Positions 1 to 8,431 of a stretch of 64,000 bases of DNA are shown piece by piece. The first letter of the stretch is position 1; each line of letters begins with the position of its first letter. The stretch is taken from contig JBLHOT010000012.1 in the NCBI GenBank assembly GCA_047623945.1, positions 1 to 64,000 on the forward strand. The letters are read 5' to 3'. This stretch comes from Arcticibacterium sp047623945 (GTDB taxonomy: Bacteria; Bacteroidota; Bacteroidia; Cytophagales; Spirosomataceae). The notes beneath the pieces are model-generated. The model worked only from the letters and a program-made list of their open reading frames with translations. It was not told where the DNA came from and made no database searches. Made by a program: the position numbers and the translations under genes.

Positions 1-199
1 CCTGACCATCAAGCCCTTGACCATCAAGCATTGCATAAGCTCCAATCAATAATCCTTTTACACCATCCAAAGACCTTAGGGCGTCTGGACTATACTGACC
101 TTGCGGTGTTCTGGTGAGAAAGTCATCATCACAGGATAAAAGCACACCCACCATCATCAGGCCGGTTAAAATGCCAATTTTAAATTTATAAGATTTCAT
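1..199 (-). CDS. SusD/RagB-family outer-membrane lipoprotein (partial, N-terminus only)
   Basis: The minus strand reads an ATG at 199-197 followed by an open frame that runs off the window edge after about 66 codons. The first residues form a lipoprotein signal ending in a LLSC lipobox, followed by an acidic DDDFL stretch and a TRTPQGQYS segment, which is the usual start of mature SusD-like proteins. It lies 28 bp downstream of a SusC-family gene on the same strand, the standard SusC-SusD order. SusD proteins sit on the cell surface, lid the SusC barrel and bind the oligosaccharide or peptide substrate. The substrate cannot be inferred because the binding domain is outside the window. Confidence 0.88.
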   Translation of the reverse strand, partial: MKSYKFKIGILTGLMMVGVLLSCDDDFLTRTPQGQYSPDALRSLDGVKGLLIGAYAMLDGQGLDGQ

Positions 200-227
200 A
201 TATTATTCTATTATTATTCGATTATTA

Positions 228-3200
228 TTAAAACGATAAATTCATACCAAAAATTAGATTTTTAGATACAGGCATGTAACCTCCATCAAAACCTAAAGTA
301 CCATCATTACCCGTTTGAACTTCAGGGTTAAGACCAGTGTACTTTGTAATTGTTACTAAATTCTGTCCTTGAAAATAAAGTTGAACTCCACTCAAACCAA
401 TTTTAGACGCCAACTTAGTAGGCATGCTATAAGTTAATTGTGTATTTCTTAAACGGAAATACGTTCCGTCTTCAACAAAGTAAGAAGATGGTCTAGAACT
501 AATCTGATCGTTTGCATCCATAATTGGCACAGTTCCACTTGTATTGTTTGGCTGCCAAGCTTCATATAGAGCTCTTTTTGAGCGGTTACCTTGGAAAGTA
601 TTGAAATCAGCGAATCCTCTAACATAGTTGAAGATTTGATTTCCAACAACACCATTTCCAAACACCGTTAAATCGAAATCCTTGTAACCAACAGATAAAT
701 TAATACCATAGTTAAAATCTGGATGTGGGCTACCAATGTAAGTTCTATCTGCATCAGTAATAAAACCATCACCATCTACATCTTCCATCTTAAACTTTCC
801 TGCCTTGTTATAATCACCATAAGGTGCCCAAGCATTAGCCTCTTCGTCAGACTGAAATATTCCTAAAACATTGTATCCGAAATAAGTTGATATTGGCTGA
901 CCTGCTTCAGTAATTGTTACTGGACCAAATCTAGAACCACTACCAATAACTCTTGTTGACTCACTATCAGATAGCTTGTCTACATTGTTTTTGTACAAAG
1001 AATAATTGAAACCAAGGCTATATCTCAAATCACCACCCAAGGCGTTATCACCATAATTAAGACCAAGATCAATTCCTTTGTTAGTCATTTGTCCTACATT
1101 AAATGAAGGAGCTGTCGCATCACCTGCGGCATAATTAATAGGAATTTGAAACAACATATCAGAAGTAACTCTATTCCAAAAGTCAACCTCAACTTTTAAT
1201 TTGTTATTCATCATAGCAGCATCTAAACCAAGGTTGTTAGATGATGTTGTCTCCCATTTTGCGTTTGGATTTCCAAAAGCCTGAGCATCATAACCAATTG
1301 TTGGTGTACTTTGAGAACCATCAATTGGATAACCTGCATGGAAAATATCTGATCTATAAGTTGTATAAGCATTGTAATCACCAATTTTCTGGTTACCTGT
1401 TTTACCATAACCATAACGAATCTTCAAATCGTCTAAGAACGGAAGGTTATCCTTAATAAAGCTTTCCTCTGAAAGTCTCCAACCTACACTGAAGGCAGGA
1501 AAGATTGCGTTTTGAGAAGCCTGCAAGAATCTAGAAGAAGCATCATTTCTTATAATAGCTTGAAATAGATATTTATCATTAAAACTATAGTTCACTTTTC
1601 CAAATTGAGAATAAAGGCTAAAGTCACTAAAAGCACCTCCATAATTTGACGATGTAGTAGGATCTCCCAAGTTCAGGTAGCTTAAAATAGGATTTATCTC
1701 GAAAGCATAACCTTGACGAGAGGCACCAAAAGTCTCACCAAATTCGCGAATAGCCTCTATACCAACATAAGCATCAACTTTGTGTTTTTCATTAAACACT
1801 TTATTGTAGCTAAGTGTATTTGACCATACCCATTGATATGAGTAAACAGACTCTGCATTTGAAGAATTATTAAAGCTTCCCTCCACGTACTCTGGATTGG
1901 CTCTTCCTAAGTAACGACCACGTTGACTTGTAGCATCAACTCCTAGACTTGTCTTTACTGTTAGTTCTGGAATTATTTCATAAGATGCATAAACATTACC
2001 AAACGGTCTTATTCTTAGCGTACGGTTATCTTGCTGGCGTGAAAGAGTAGCATAAGGATTTGAGTTGTTACCCAAATTCGCTCCTCTAGAACCTGCAAAA
2101 AATCCTTTTATATCATAAACAGGAAGAAGTGGATGGTGTTTATAACTTCCAGCAACTGCATTTTGCTCTTGGCTGTTACTAAAACCACCTTTACGGTTGT
2201 CAAATGATACAGATAAGTTTTCTCCTATTTTAAGACGCTTATTCATTGCAGAGAACTCCGTGTTGGTACGGATAGTGTATCTATCATAACCAATAAACTT
2301 AACTACACCATCTTGGCTGAAATAACTTAGAGATAAAGCATATCTTCCGTTTTCTGTTCCGCCAGATGCTGATACTTGATAATTTTGGATTGGAGAAGTC
2401 TGCGTAAGTTCATTCCACCAGTTGGTATCAGCTGAACGTACGATTGCATTTACATTTTGAGGTGTTAATGAGTATGTTGACTCATCTACACTACCCAATG
2501 AACCTCTACTTGGGAATACATAATCAGGAATGGTTACTTCACCGTTAGACCCAAAAGTATACTGCCCGTGAGCTGGTGTTTTTCCAGCGTATTTATCTGC
2601 TAGGTATAAGTACTGACCTAATTCTTCAGCATTTAAAGCATCAACGTTTTGTGCATTTTTTTGAATTCCATAATAAGAATTGAAAGAAACAACAGGTTTT
2701 CCGATTTTCCCTTGCTTAGTTGTTACAATTACAACACCATTTGCCGCACGTGAACCATAAATAGAGGCCGCAGATGCGTCTTTAAGTATTTGAATGGTTT
2801 CAATGTCGTTAGGGTTAAGGTTTCCAGAGTTCTCAGTAGGAACGCCGTCAATAACGAAAAGTGGATCGTTATTACCAATAGTTCCAAAACCACGAATACG
2901 AACTGTTGCATTTCCACCAGGTGTAGCATCATTTACAACATTAAGACCAGAAGCACGACCTTGTAACTGCTGAGCAAAAGTGGTCGCTGGTACAGCTTTC
3001 AAGTCATCAGCATTTACGGTAGTAACAGCTCCAGTAATTTCTCTTTTTGACTGTGTCCCGTAGCCGGTTACTACAACCTCATCTAGAGTTTGATTATCAG
3101 CCTCAAGTACTATTTGTAAAGTTGTTTTGTTTCCAACCTCAACATCTTGAGTAAGGTAACCGATAGAACTAAAAACTAAAACACCGTTAGAAGCTGAAAC

Positions 3201-3404
3201 ATCAATTGTAAAATTACCGTCAGCGTCAGTAATTGTACCTTGAGTAGTTCCTTTTACAACCACACTTACTCCTGGAATACTAAAAGAAGTATTGTCTGAA
3301 ACAGACCCAGAAACATTCCTCTGTTGCGAATAGGCATTTAGGTTGATTAGAAATAGAAAAGCGATACCTAAGCTGAGGTATCTAAAAGGTACATTTTTTC
3401 TCAT
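228..3404 (-). CDS. SusC/RagA-family TonB-dependent outer-membrane transporter
   Basis: The product has 1,058 residues, normal for SusC. A signal peptide covers residues 1-27. A carboxypeptidase-regulatory-like domain follows at about 28-105 (VSGSVSDNTS... GVSVVVKGTT). Then comes a TonB box/plug segment with DEVVVTGYGTQ and the SusC signature around 180-230 (VIDGVP, DASAASIYGSRAANGVV), and a long beta-barrel ending in an aromatic residue (NLSF). It imports a ligand delivered by the SusD partner encoded downstream, using TonB energy. A possible -7 element lies about 95 bp upstream, and the leader contains a 21-bp tandem duplication. The ligand is unknown. No glycoside hydrolase is visible on this side, so it may not be a classical polysaccharide locus. 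Confidence 0.96.
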   Translation of the reverse strand: MRKNVPFRYLSLGIAFLFLINLNAYSQQRNVSGSVSDNTSFSIPGVSVVVKGTTQGTITDADGNFTIDVSASNGVLVFSSIGYLTQDVEVGNKTTLQIVLEADNQTLDEVVVTGYGTQSKREITGAVTTVNADDLKAVPATTFAQQLQGRASGLNVVNDATPGGNATVRIRGFGTIGNNDPLFVIDGVPTENSGNLNPNDIETIQILKDASAASIYGSRAANGVVIVTTKQGKIGKPVVSFNSYYGIQKNAQNVDALNAEELGQYLYLADKYAGKTPAHGQYTFGSNGEVTIPDYVFPSRGSLGSVDESTYSLTPQNVNAIVRSADTNWWNELTQTSPIQNYQVSASGGTENGRYALSLSYFSQDGVVKFIGYDRYTIRTNTEFSAMNKRLKIGENLSVSFDNRKGGFSNSQEQNAVAGSYKHHPLLPVYDIKGFFAGSRGANLGNNSNPYATLSRQQDNRTLRIRPFGNVYASYEIIPELTVKTSLGVDATSQRGRYLGRANPEYVEGSFNNSSNAESVYSYQWVWSNTLSYNKVFNEKHKVDAYVGIEAIREFGETFGASRQGYAFEINPILSYLNLGDPTTSSNYGGAFSDFSLYSQFGKVNYSFNDKYLFQAIIRNDASSRFLQASQNAIFPAFSVGWRLSEESFIKDNLPFLDDLKIRYGYGKTGNQKIGDYNAYTTYRSDIFHAGYPIDGSQSTPTIGYDAQAFGNPNAKWETTSSNNLGLDAAMMNNKLKVEVDFWNRVTSDMLFQIPINYAAGDATAPSFNVGQMTNKGIDLGLNYGDNALGGDLRYSLGFNYSLYKNNVDKLSDSESTRVIGSGSRFGPVTITEAGQPISTYFGYNVLGIFQSDEEANAWAPYGDYNKAGKFKMEDVDGDGFITDADRTYIGSPHPDFNYGINLSVGYKDFDLTVFGNGVVGNQIFNYVRGFADFNTFQGNRSKRALYEAWQPNNTSGTVPIMDANDQISSRPSSYFVEDGTYFRLRNTQLTYSMPTKLASKIGLSGVQLYFQGQNLVTITKYTGLNPEVQTGNDGTLGFDGGYMPVSKNLIFGMNLSF

Positions 3405-3409
3405 AAGTT

Positions 3410-3451
3410 AATTGTCGTTTAGAATAAAATAATTGTCGTTTAGAATAAAAT
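3410..3451. repeat. Perfect 21-bp tandem duplication upstream of the SusC gene
   Basis: The unit AATTGTCGTTTAGAATAAAA plus T occurs twice head to tail, at 3410-3430 and 3431-3451, without a mismatch. It ends five bases before the SusC start codon complement. Degenerate related words (TAGACGTTAT, ATCGTCGTATGAT) continue to about 3490. It lies in the predicted 5' leader of the SusC mRNA, so it could be a regulator or RNA-protein site, or a recent slippage product. Confidence 0.9.
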
Positions 3452-3498
3452 AATAGACGTTATAGGTTAAATTAATCGTCGTATGATAGTTAAAAAAA

Positions 3499-3506
3499 CA
3501 AATCTA
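3499..3506 (-). promoter_or_regulatory. Possible -7 element for the SusC-SusD operon
   Basis: On the minus strand this reads TAGATTTG, an exact match to the Bacteroidota -7 consensus TAnnTTTG. No good TTTG is seen 19-23 bases further upstream, so this is a half-supported promoter. It would give a leader of roughly 85 nt that includes the tandem 21-bp repeat. Confidence 0.35.
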
Positions 3507-3634
3507 TGAATTGACTTTGAATTATTCATCGTTTTTAAAAAAAAATTAATAATGCTGAAATAATTAGGCTATTGTTTAGAAGTAATTCCCTTCTTCCTAT
3601 TCTACCTTTACGCAAAAGCAACCCAAACCATTTC

Positions 3635-6600
3635 ATGTTAAAGGTAAATCTGCCAATCGTTTTACTATTTATTTACACAATTTGCCTATCGGGGTGTAAT
3701 AGTACTCCAACCCTTTTCGAGCAACTTTCACCCAACCACACTGGCGTCACATTTTCTAACAGAATAAATACCAATGATACTTTAAATATTATCACCACCG
3801 AATATGTTTATAATGGCGGTGGAGTAGGAATCGCCGATTTTAATAATGACGGCCTTCAAGATATTTTTTTTAGCGGTAATCAAGTAGGAAATGAATTATA
3901 CATAAATAAAGGTGAGTTCAAATTTGAAAATATATCTAAATCTGCCAACATCAATGTACCAAACCGATGGTGCTCCGGAGTGTCAATTGTGGATATTAAT
4001 GCTGACGGGCTAATGGATGTTTATGTTTCGGCTACCCTATATAAAGATTCCAATCGCCGAAAAAACTTATTATTCGTAAATCAGGGCCTTTTGAATGGTT
4101 ACCCTTCATTTAAAGAAATAGCTGAAGAATACGGGATTGCAGATAATGGTCATGGAGAACATGCTGCTTTTTTTGACTATGACAATGATGGAGATCTTGA
4201 TTTGTATGTTCTTATAGATGTGATTGACCAAAACCCAAGCATTTTCCGTGAAAAAGTAAATGATGGTTCGTATCCAAATACAGATAGATTGTATAAAAAT
4301 GAATATTCTCAGTCTCTAGGTCATCCTGTTTTCAAAAACGTTTCTAATGAAGCAGGAATCACAAAAGAGGGGTTTGGCCTGGGGCTAACCATTTGTGACA
4401 TTAACCTCGATGGCTGGAAAGATATTTACGTCACAAATGATTATGCGGCTGATGATTTAGTATATATCAATAATAAGGATGGTACATTCAGCGATGAAGC
4501 TTCGCGATTTTTTAAACATACGAGTAACTCCGCGATGGGTAATGACGTTGCCGACATAAATAACGACGGCTTACCAGACATGGTTGCCTTAGATATGAAG
4601 CCAGAGGACAACGTTCGAAAAAAGTTATTGGCTTCCCCAAACAATTATTATACCTATCAGTTTGCTGATAAGTTTAGCTACAATCACCAGTACGTAAGAA
4701 ACACTTTACAGTTAAACTCAGGCTACGATCCGGCCAACAAGCAGCTCCCTTTTTCAGAAATAAGTTTATTGGCCGGTGTGGCCAATACGGATTGGAGCTG
4801 GTGTCCTTCTCTTGCAGACTTTGATAATGATGGCTTTCGAGACTTGTTAATTACAAATGGATTTCCAAAAGATGTCACAGACCGTGATTTTATGGCTTTT
4901 AGGCAAGGTATTAGCTCCATCGCATCGGCCGACTATTTAATGCCTTTTATTCCCGAGGTTAAAATCTCCAATTATGCGTTTAAAAATAATGGAGATTTAA
5001 CCTTCGAAGATAAAACATCTTCCTGGGGACTTAATATCCCCTCTTTTTCTAATGGTGCTGCTTATGGCGACTTAGATAATGACGGCGATTTAGATTATGT
5101 AGTCAATAATATCAATGACTCTGCTTTTGTTTTTAAAAATACCCTCCGAGAATTGAATCCAGAAAACTCCAATTACTTACGAATTCAATTTAAAGGTGAT
5201 GCACCAAACAATATCGGATTGGGAGCTGTAGTAAAAGGAACTTTTGAAAACGGTACACAATTTTATGCAGAGAATTTACCTGTTCGAGGGTATTTGTCAT
5301 CTGTTGAGCCAATCATACATATTGGACTAAAAAGTGACACTTTATTAAAAGAATTAATTATCATTTGGCCTTCAGGAAAGGCACAAAAGTTAAATAACAT
5401 TAAAGCAAATCAAGTTTTGACTGCCCACCAAGCTGAAGCAAATCTTGATTATAACTTTGACAAGATACCTCCAACAACTCTTTTCGATGAGCAGGAGCTC
5501 AATTTCAAACATGAAGAGACCGATTTTATTGATTTTAACATCCAAAACTTATTACCTCAGAAATTATCTCAAAGTGGGCCATCTATGGCCGTAGGAGATG
5601 TAAACAATGATGGGTTGGACGATGTGTACATTGGAGGCTCTCGATTTAAAAGCGGTAGTTTATTGATACAAACTTTTTCCGGAAATTTTGTTGAAAAACT
5701 GTTATTTGAACTACCAGACCCAACACAAAAACTCAATGAAGAAATGGGCAGTCTTCTCTTCGATGCTGACCAAGATGGAGATTTAGATTTATACATTGTA
5801 AATGGAGGCAACGAAGGCGATCTCGAAAGTAACGTATACCATGATCAGTTTTTTATAAACGATGGGAAAGGTAATTTCCAGCTTTTGGAAGATGTAATTC
5901 CAAAATTAACGATTGCTGGGTCTTGTGTAAGGGCAGATGATTATGACAATGATGGAGATTTAGACTTATTTATTGGAGGTAGAAATTCCCCTTTCCAATA
6001 TCCAAAAGCCACATCAAGTATTTTACTTAGAAATGAGTCAATAAAAGGCAAGATTCATTTTACAGACGTCACAAACTCAGTCATACCAGCGATGATAAAT
6101 GTAGGTATGGTGAACGATGCGATTTGGACAGATATAGACAATGATGGTGATCGAGATTTAATGATTGCCGGTGATTTTATGCCCATCTCTGTTTTTGAAA
6201 ATTCGAAAGGCAAATTCGAAAAAATGAAAGCTACAGGACTAGAAAGCTTTCTAGGAATGTTTAGTAGCTTAAATGGTGGTGACTTTGATGGAGATGGTGA
6301 TATTGACTTCATTGCAGGCAACGTTGGCCGAAACGCACTCTTTAAAGGCTCTGCAAAATATCCTTCCAAAATTATTTCGGGCGACTTAGATAATAATGGA
6401 AATTATGATGTCATTCCATTTACCTATTTACCTGAGTCAAACCGTATTAAGTCTTTAAAGCTGGTGCCGTTTAATTCTAAAGATGATGTAGATAAGCAGC
6501 TAAACCTCCTTAAGGGACGTTTTATTACTTATGAAGCATTTGGAGCTGCTACATTTGAAAACTTGTTGGACCCTAAAATGATGCAAGATGCCGAGGAACA

Positions 6601-7138
6601 CACCTTAAACTTCAATCCATCAATATATATTGAAAATAAAGGGCAAGGGAAATTTGAAGTAAAAGAGCTACCCTTACCAGCTCAAGTCTCTCCCGTTAAT
6701 GGTATTTTAATTGAAGACTTTAACAACGACACTAATATGGATGTCTTGCTAATTGGCAATAATTATGGCAACGAACTTTCAGTGGGCAGATACGATGCAT
6801 CAAATGGGCTTTTACTCCTTGGAGATGGAAGGGGTGATTTCAAGCCAACAAATACTTCTGGATTTAATGTTACTGGTGACTCAAAAGCACTGGTTAAATA
6901 CATAAATAATAATGGAAGTATGGAGATAATAGCCTCTCAAAATAGAGGGGAAGCCAAAAGGTTTAGGTCAAAAATTAGTGGTAAAGTGATTAACCCAAGG
7001 CCAGACCAAACGCGGATTAACTATCTATACAAAGGAAAAAAAGTTGTGATAGAGTTATATCACGGATCTTCCTATTTATCACAATCAAGCCGGAAAGTGC
7101 TTATTCCTAAAGATGCAGAAATATTATCTATACACTAA
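3635..7138 (+). CDS. FG-GAP/VCBS repeat lipoprotein with ASPIC/UnbV domain (CRTAC1-like)
   Basis: The frame is open from 3572, but the ATG at 3635 is preferred because it places a lipoprotein signal first (hydrophobic run ending CLSGC), giving 1,167 residues. Many calcium-binding-like loops of the form DxNxDGxxD (for example DFNNDGLQDI, DYDNDGDLDL) mark FG-GAP/VCBS propeller blades. An ASPIC/UnbV-like domain lies around residues 517-595 (IGLGAVVKG, PVRGYLSS, WPSGKAQ), and a second block of FG-GAP repeats follows. Proteins of this type are surface-exposed and often sit beside SusC/SusD pairs in Cytophagales, as here, where the two are divergent. The biochemical role is not established. Binding of ligand, carbohydrate or metal is inference. 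Confidence 0.9.
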   Translation: MLKVNLPIVLLFIYTICLSGCNSTPTLFEQLSPNHTGVTFSNRINTNDTLNIITTEYVYNGGGVGIADFNNDGLQDIFFSGNQVGNELYINKGEFKFENISKSANINVPNRWCSGVSIVDINADGLMDVYVSATLYKDSNRRKNLLFVNQGLLNGYPSFKEIAEEYGIADNGHGEHAAFFDYDNDGDLDLYVLIDVIDQNPSIFREKVNDGSYPNTDRLYKNEYSQSLGHPVFKNVSNEAGITKEGFGLGLTICDINLDGWKDIYVTNDYAADDLVYINNKDGTFSDEASRFFKHTSNSAMGNDVADINNDGLPDMVALDMKPEDNVRKKLLASPNNYYTYQFADKFSYNHQYVRNTLQLNSGYDPANKQLPFSEISLLAGVANTDWSWCPSLADFDNDGFRDLLITNGFPKDVTDRDFMAFRQGISSIASADYLMPFIPEVKISNYAFKNNGDLTFEDKTSSWGLNIPSFSNGAAYGDLDNDGDLDYVVNNINDSAFVFKNTLRELNPENSNYLRIQFKGDAPNNIGLGAVVKGTFENGTQFYAENLPVRGYLSSVEPIIHIGLKSDTLLKELIIIWPSGKAQKLNNIKANQVLTAHQAEANLDYNFDKIPPTTLFDEQELNFKHEETDFIDFNIQNLLPQKLSQSGPSMAVGDVNNDGLDDVYIGGSRFKSGSLLIQTFSGNFVEKLLFELPDPTQKLNEEMGSLLFDADQDGDLDLYIVNGGNEGDLESNVYHDQFFINDGKGNFQLLEDVIPKLTIAGSCVRADDYDNDGDLDLFIGGRNSPFQYPKATSSILLRNESIKGKIHFTDVTNSVIPAMINVGMVNDAIWTDIDNDGDRDLMIAGDFMPISVFENSKGKFEKMKATGLESFLGMFSSLNGGDFDGDGDIDFIAGNVGRNALFKGSAKYPSKIISGDLDNNGNYDVIPFTYLPESNRIKSLKLVPFNSKDDVDKQLNLLKGRFITYEAFGAATFENLLDPKMMQDAEEHTLNFNPSIYIENKGQGKFEVKELPLPAQVSPVNGILIEDFNNDTNMDVLLIGNNYGNELSVGRYDASNGLLLLGDGRGDFKPTNTSGFNVTGDSKALVKYINNNGSMEIIASQNRGEAKRFRSKISGKVINPRPDQTRINYLYKGKKVVIELYHGSSYLSQSSRKVLIPKDAEILSIH

Positions 7139-7214
7139 AAGTGTATCTATAATTAATGTGCTAACAACACGTTTGAGGCAGAAAACTGGACTAGAAGAGC
7201 CAAGCCACTATGAC

Positions 7215-7245
7215 TTTGCATTACATCACCACATGAATATATTTG
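7215..7245 (+). promoter_or_regulatory. Bacteroidota-type promoter for the sugar-binding lipoprotein gene
   Basis: TTTG at 7215-7218 is followed 19 bases later by TATATTTG at 7238-7245, matching the -33 TTTG / -7 TAnnTTTG consensus of the primary sigma factor in this phylum. The predicted start of transcription is near 7252, which leaves a leader of only about 13 nt before the ATG at 7265. The gene is therefore probably transcribed separately from the FG-GAP gene upstream. Confidence 0.7.
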
Positions 7246-7264
7246 CAACTAATTAATTCAACTA

Positions 7265-8182
7265 ATGAAAAAAAAATTAATACTTCTCTTGGCTACGGCC
7301 TTTGCTTTCACTTCATGTAACTCATCTTCCGAAGGTGATAAAAACCAAATCACCATTGGTGTTTCCATGTTAAGTATGCAAAATGAATTTATTGTTAACG
7401 TAGCCGACGAAATGGAAAAGAAAGCCGAAGAAATGGATGTTAGGCTAATCTTGGTAGATGCTGAGAGGTCTGCCTTAAAACAAATGGAGCAAGTTGAAAG
7501 TTTTATAGCACAAGGAGTGGATGCTATAATTCTAAACCCATGTGAGGTGGAAGCAAGTTCTCCAGCAGTTTCAAGGGCTCTAGCTGCAAACATCCCTATT
7601 ATTAATGTCAATTCTGAAACAAGTGTACAACCTTCAGCTTTCGTAGGCTCCAATGACGTGGAGTCAGCCAGAATTGCCATGGCCCATATTGCAGAAAAAT
7701 TAGGTGGCAATGGCAACATTGTTATTATTCAGGGATTTATGGGACAAGCTGCTCAAATACAAAGAGAAGAAGGAGCAAAAGAGGTATTGAAAGCCCACCC
7801 CGGAATTCATTTATTGGCAGAGCAAACTGGCGAATGGGATCGATCTAAAAGTATGGATTTGATGCAAAATTGGATTCAGTCCTATGGAGATAAAATTGAC
7901 GCCGTTTTTGCACAAAATGACGAAATGGGTCTGGGAGCTGTAAAAGCATTGGAGAACGCCGGAATGAAAGAGAAAGTTTTAGTTGTGAGTATTGATGCCA
8001 TCCAAGATGCCTTACAAGCGGTCAAAAAAGGCACTTTAGACGCCACCGTTTTTCAAAATGCTCAAGAGCAAGGAGCCGCGGCAGTAGTAACAGCAGTTAA
8101 ACTTGCAAAAGGGGAAATCGTAGATAAGCAAGTCTTAATACCCTTTCAATTGGTCACCAAAGAAAATGTTGACCAGTTTTAA
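7265..8182 (+). CDS. Sugar-binding lipoprotein, ribose/galactose type (Peripla_BP_4)
   Basis: The product has 305 residues. A short signal ends in a Cys lipobox (FAFTSC). The mature part is a type I periplasmic binding protein: ITIGVSMLSMQNEF at the start, DAIILNP near residue 90, IPIINVNSE near 115, AVFAQNDEMGLGA near 220 and VSIDAIQDAL near 245. Family members bind pentoses, hexoses or autoinducer-like sugars and hand them to an ABC importer or a sensor kinase. No permease or ATPase of that importer type is in the window, so it is an orphan here. It has its own promoter and is followed by a structured spacer and the propeller-cytochrome gene. Confidence 0.88.
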   Translation: MKKKLILLLATAFAFTSCNSSSEGDKNQITIGVSMLSMQNEFIVNVADEMEKKAEEMDVRLILVDAERSALKQMEQVESFIAQGVDAIILNPCEVEASSPAVSRALAANIPIINVNSETSVQPSAFVGSNDVESARIAMAHIAEKLGGNGNIVIIQGFMGQAAQIQREEGAKEVLKAHPGIHLLAEQTGEWDRSKSMDLMQNWIQSYGDKIDAVFAQNDEMGLGAVKALENAGMKEKVLVVSIDAIQDALQAVKKGTLDATVFQNAQEQGAAAVVTAVKLAKGEIVDKQVLIPFQLVTKENVDQF

Positions 8183-8268
8183 TTATTGATTTGATTCAAA
8201 ACTTACCAGTAAAAAGAGTAGACTGAACTTAAGAAAAGTAGCTTATTTATACCTTAATACGCTAGTGA

Positions 8269-8329
8269 AAAGGCATTTAGGCCCAAATGGAGCGTCCAAT
8301 ACTGTCCTATAAGGACGCATTTTGCCTTT
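8269..8329 (+). other. Nested inverted repeat, candidate structured RNA or 3' UTR element
   Basis: The outer arms AAAGGCA (8269-8275) and TGCCTTT (8323-8329) enclose AAAT/ATTT arms and an inner GCGTCC (8292-8297) / GGACGC (8313-8318) stem. The parts can stack into one branched hairpin in a 249-bp spacer between the binding-protein gene and the propeller-cytochrome gene. No U-run follows, so it is not an ordinary intrinsic terminator. Its function is unknown. Confidence 0.45.
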
Positions 8330-8431
8330 CAATTATTACGCTTTTGATAGATTATTCTCTTATTTTAACATTACGAACACTATTAGGCCATTTGCCACAA
8401 CCTTTTCCTCCATTTGTTCAAACCCAACTAT

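Noticed and set aside
6055..6369. 104-codon frame opposite the FG-GAP gene
   Set aside because: It is antisense to conserved calcium-loop repeats, has biased Ser/Pro composition and resembles no family; a shadow frame.
7130..7146. 6-bp inverted repeat around the FG-GAP stop codon (ATACAC/GTGTAT)
   Set aside because: No T-run follows and the stem is short; probably chance.
7258..7719. 153-codon minus frame over the binding-protein gene
   Set aside because: Antisense to a clearly conserved protein; composition rich in Ser, Ile and Ala from reverse codons.
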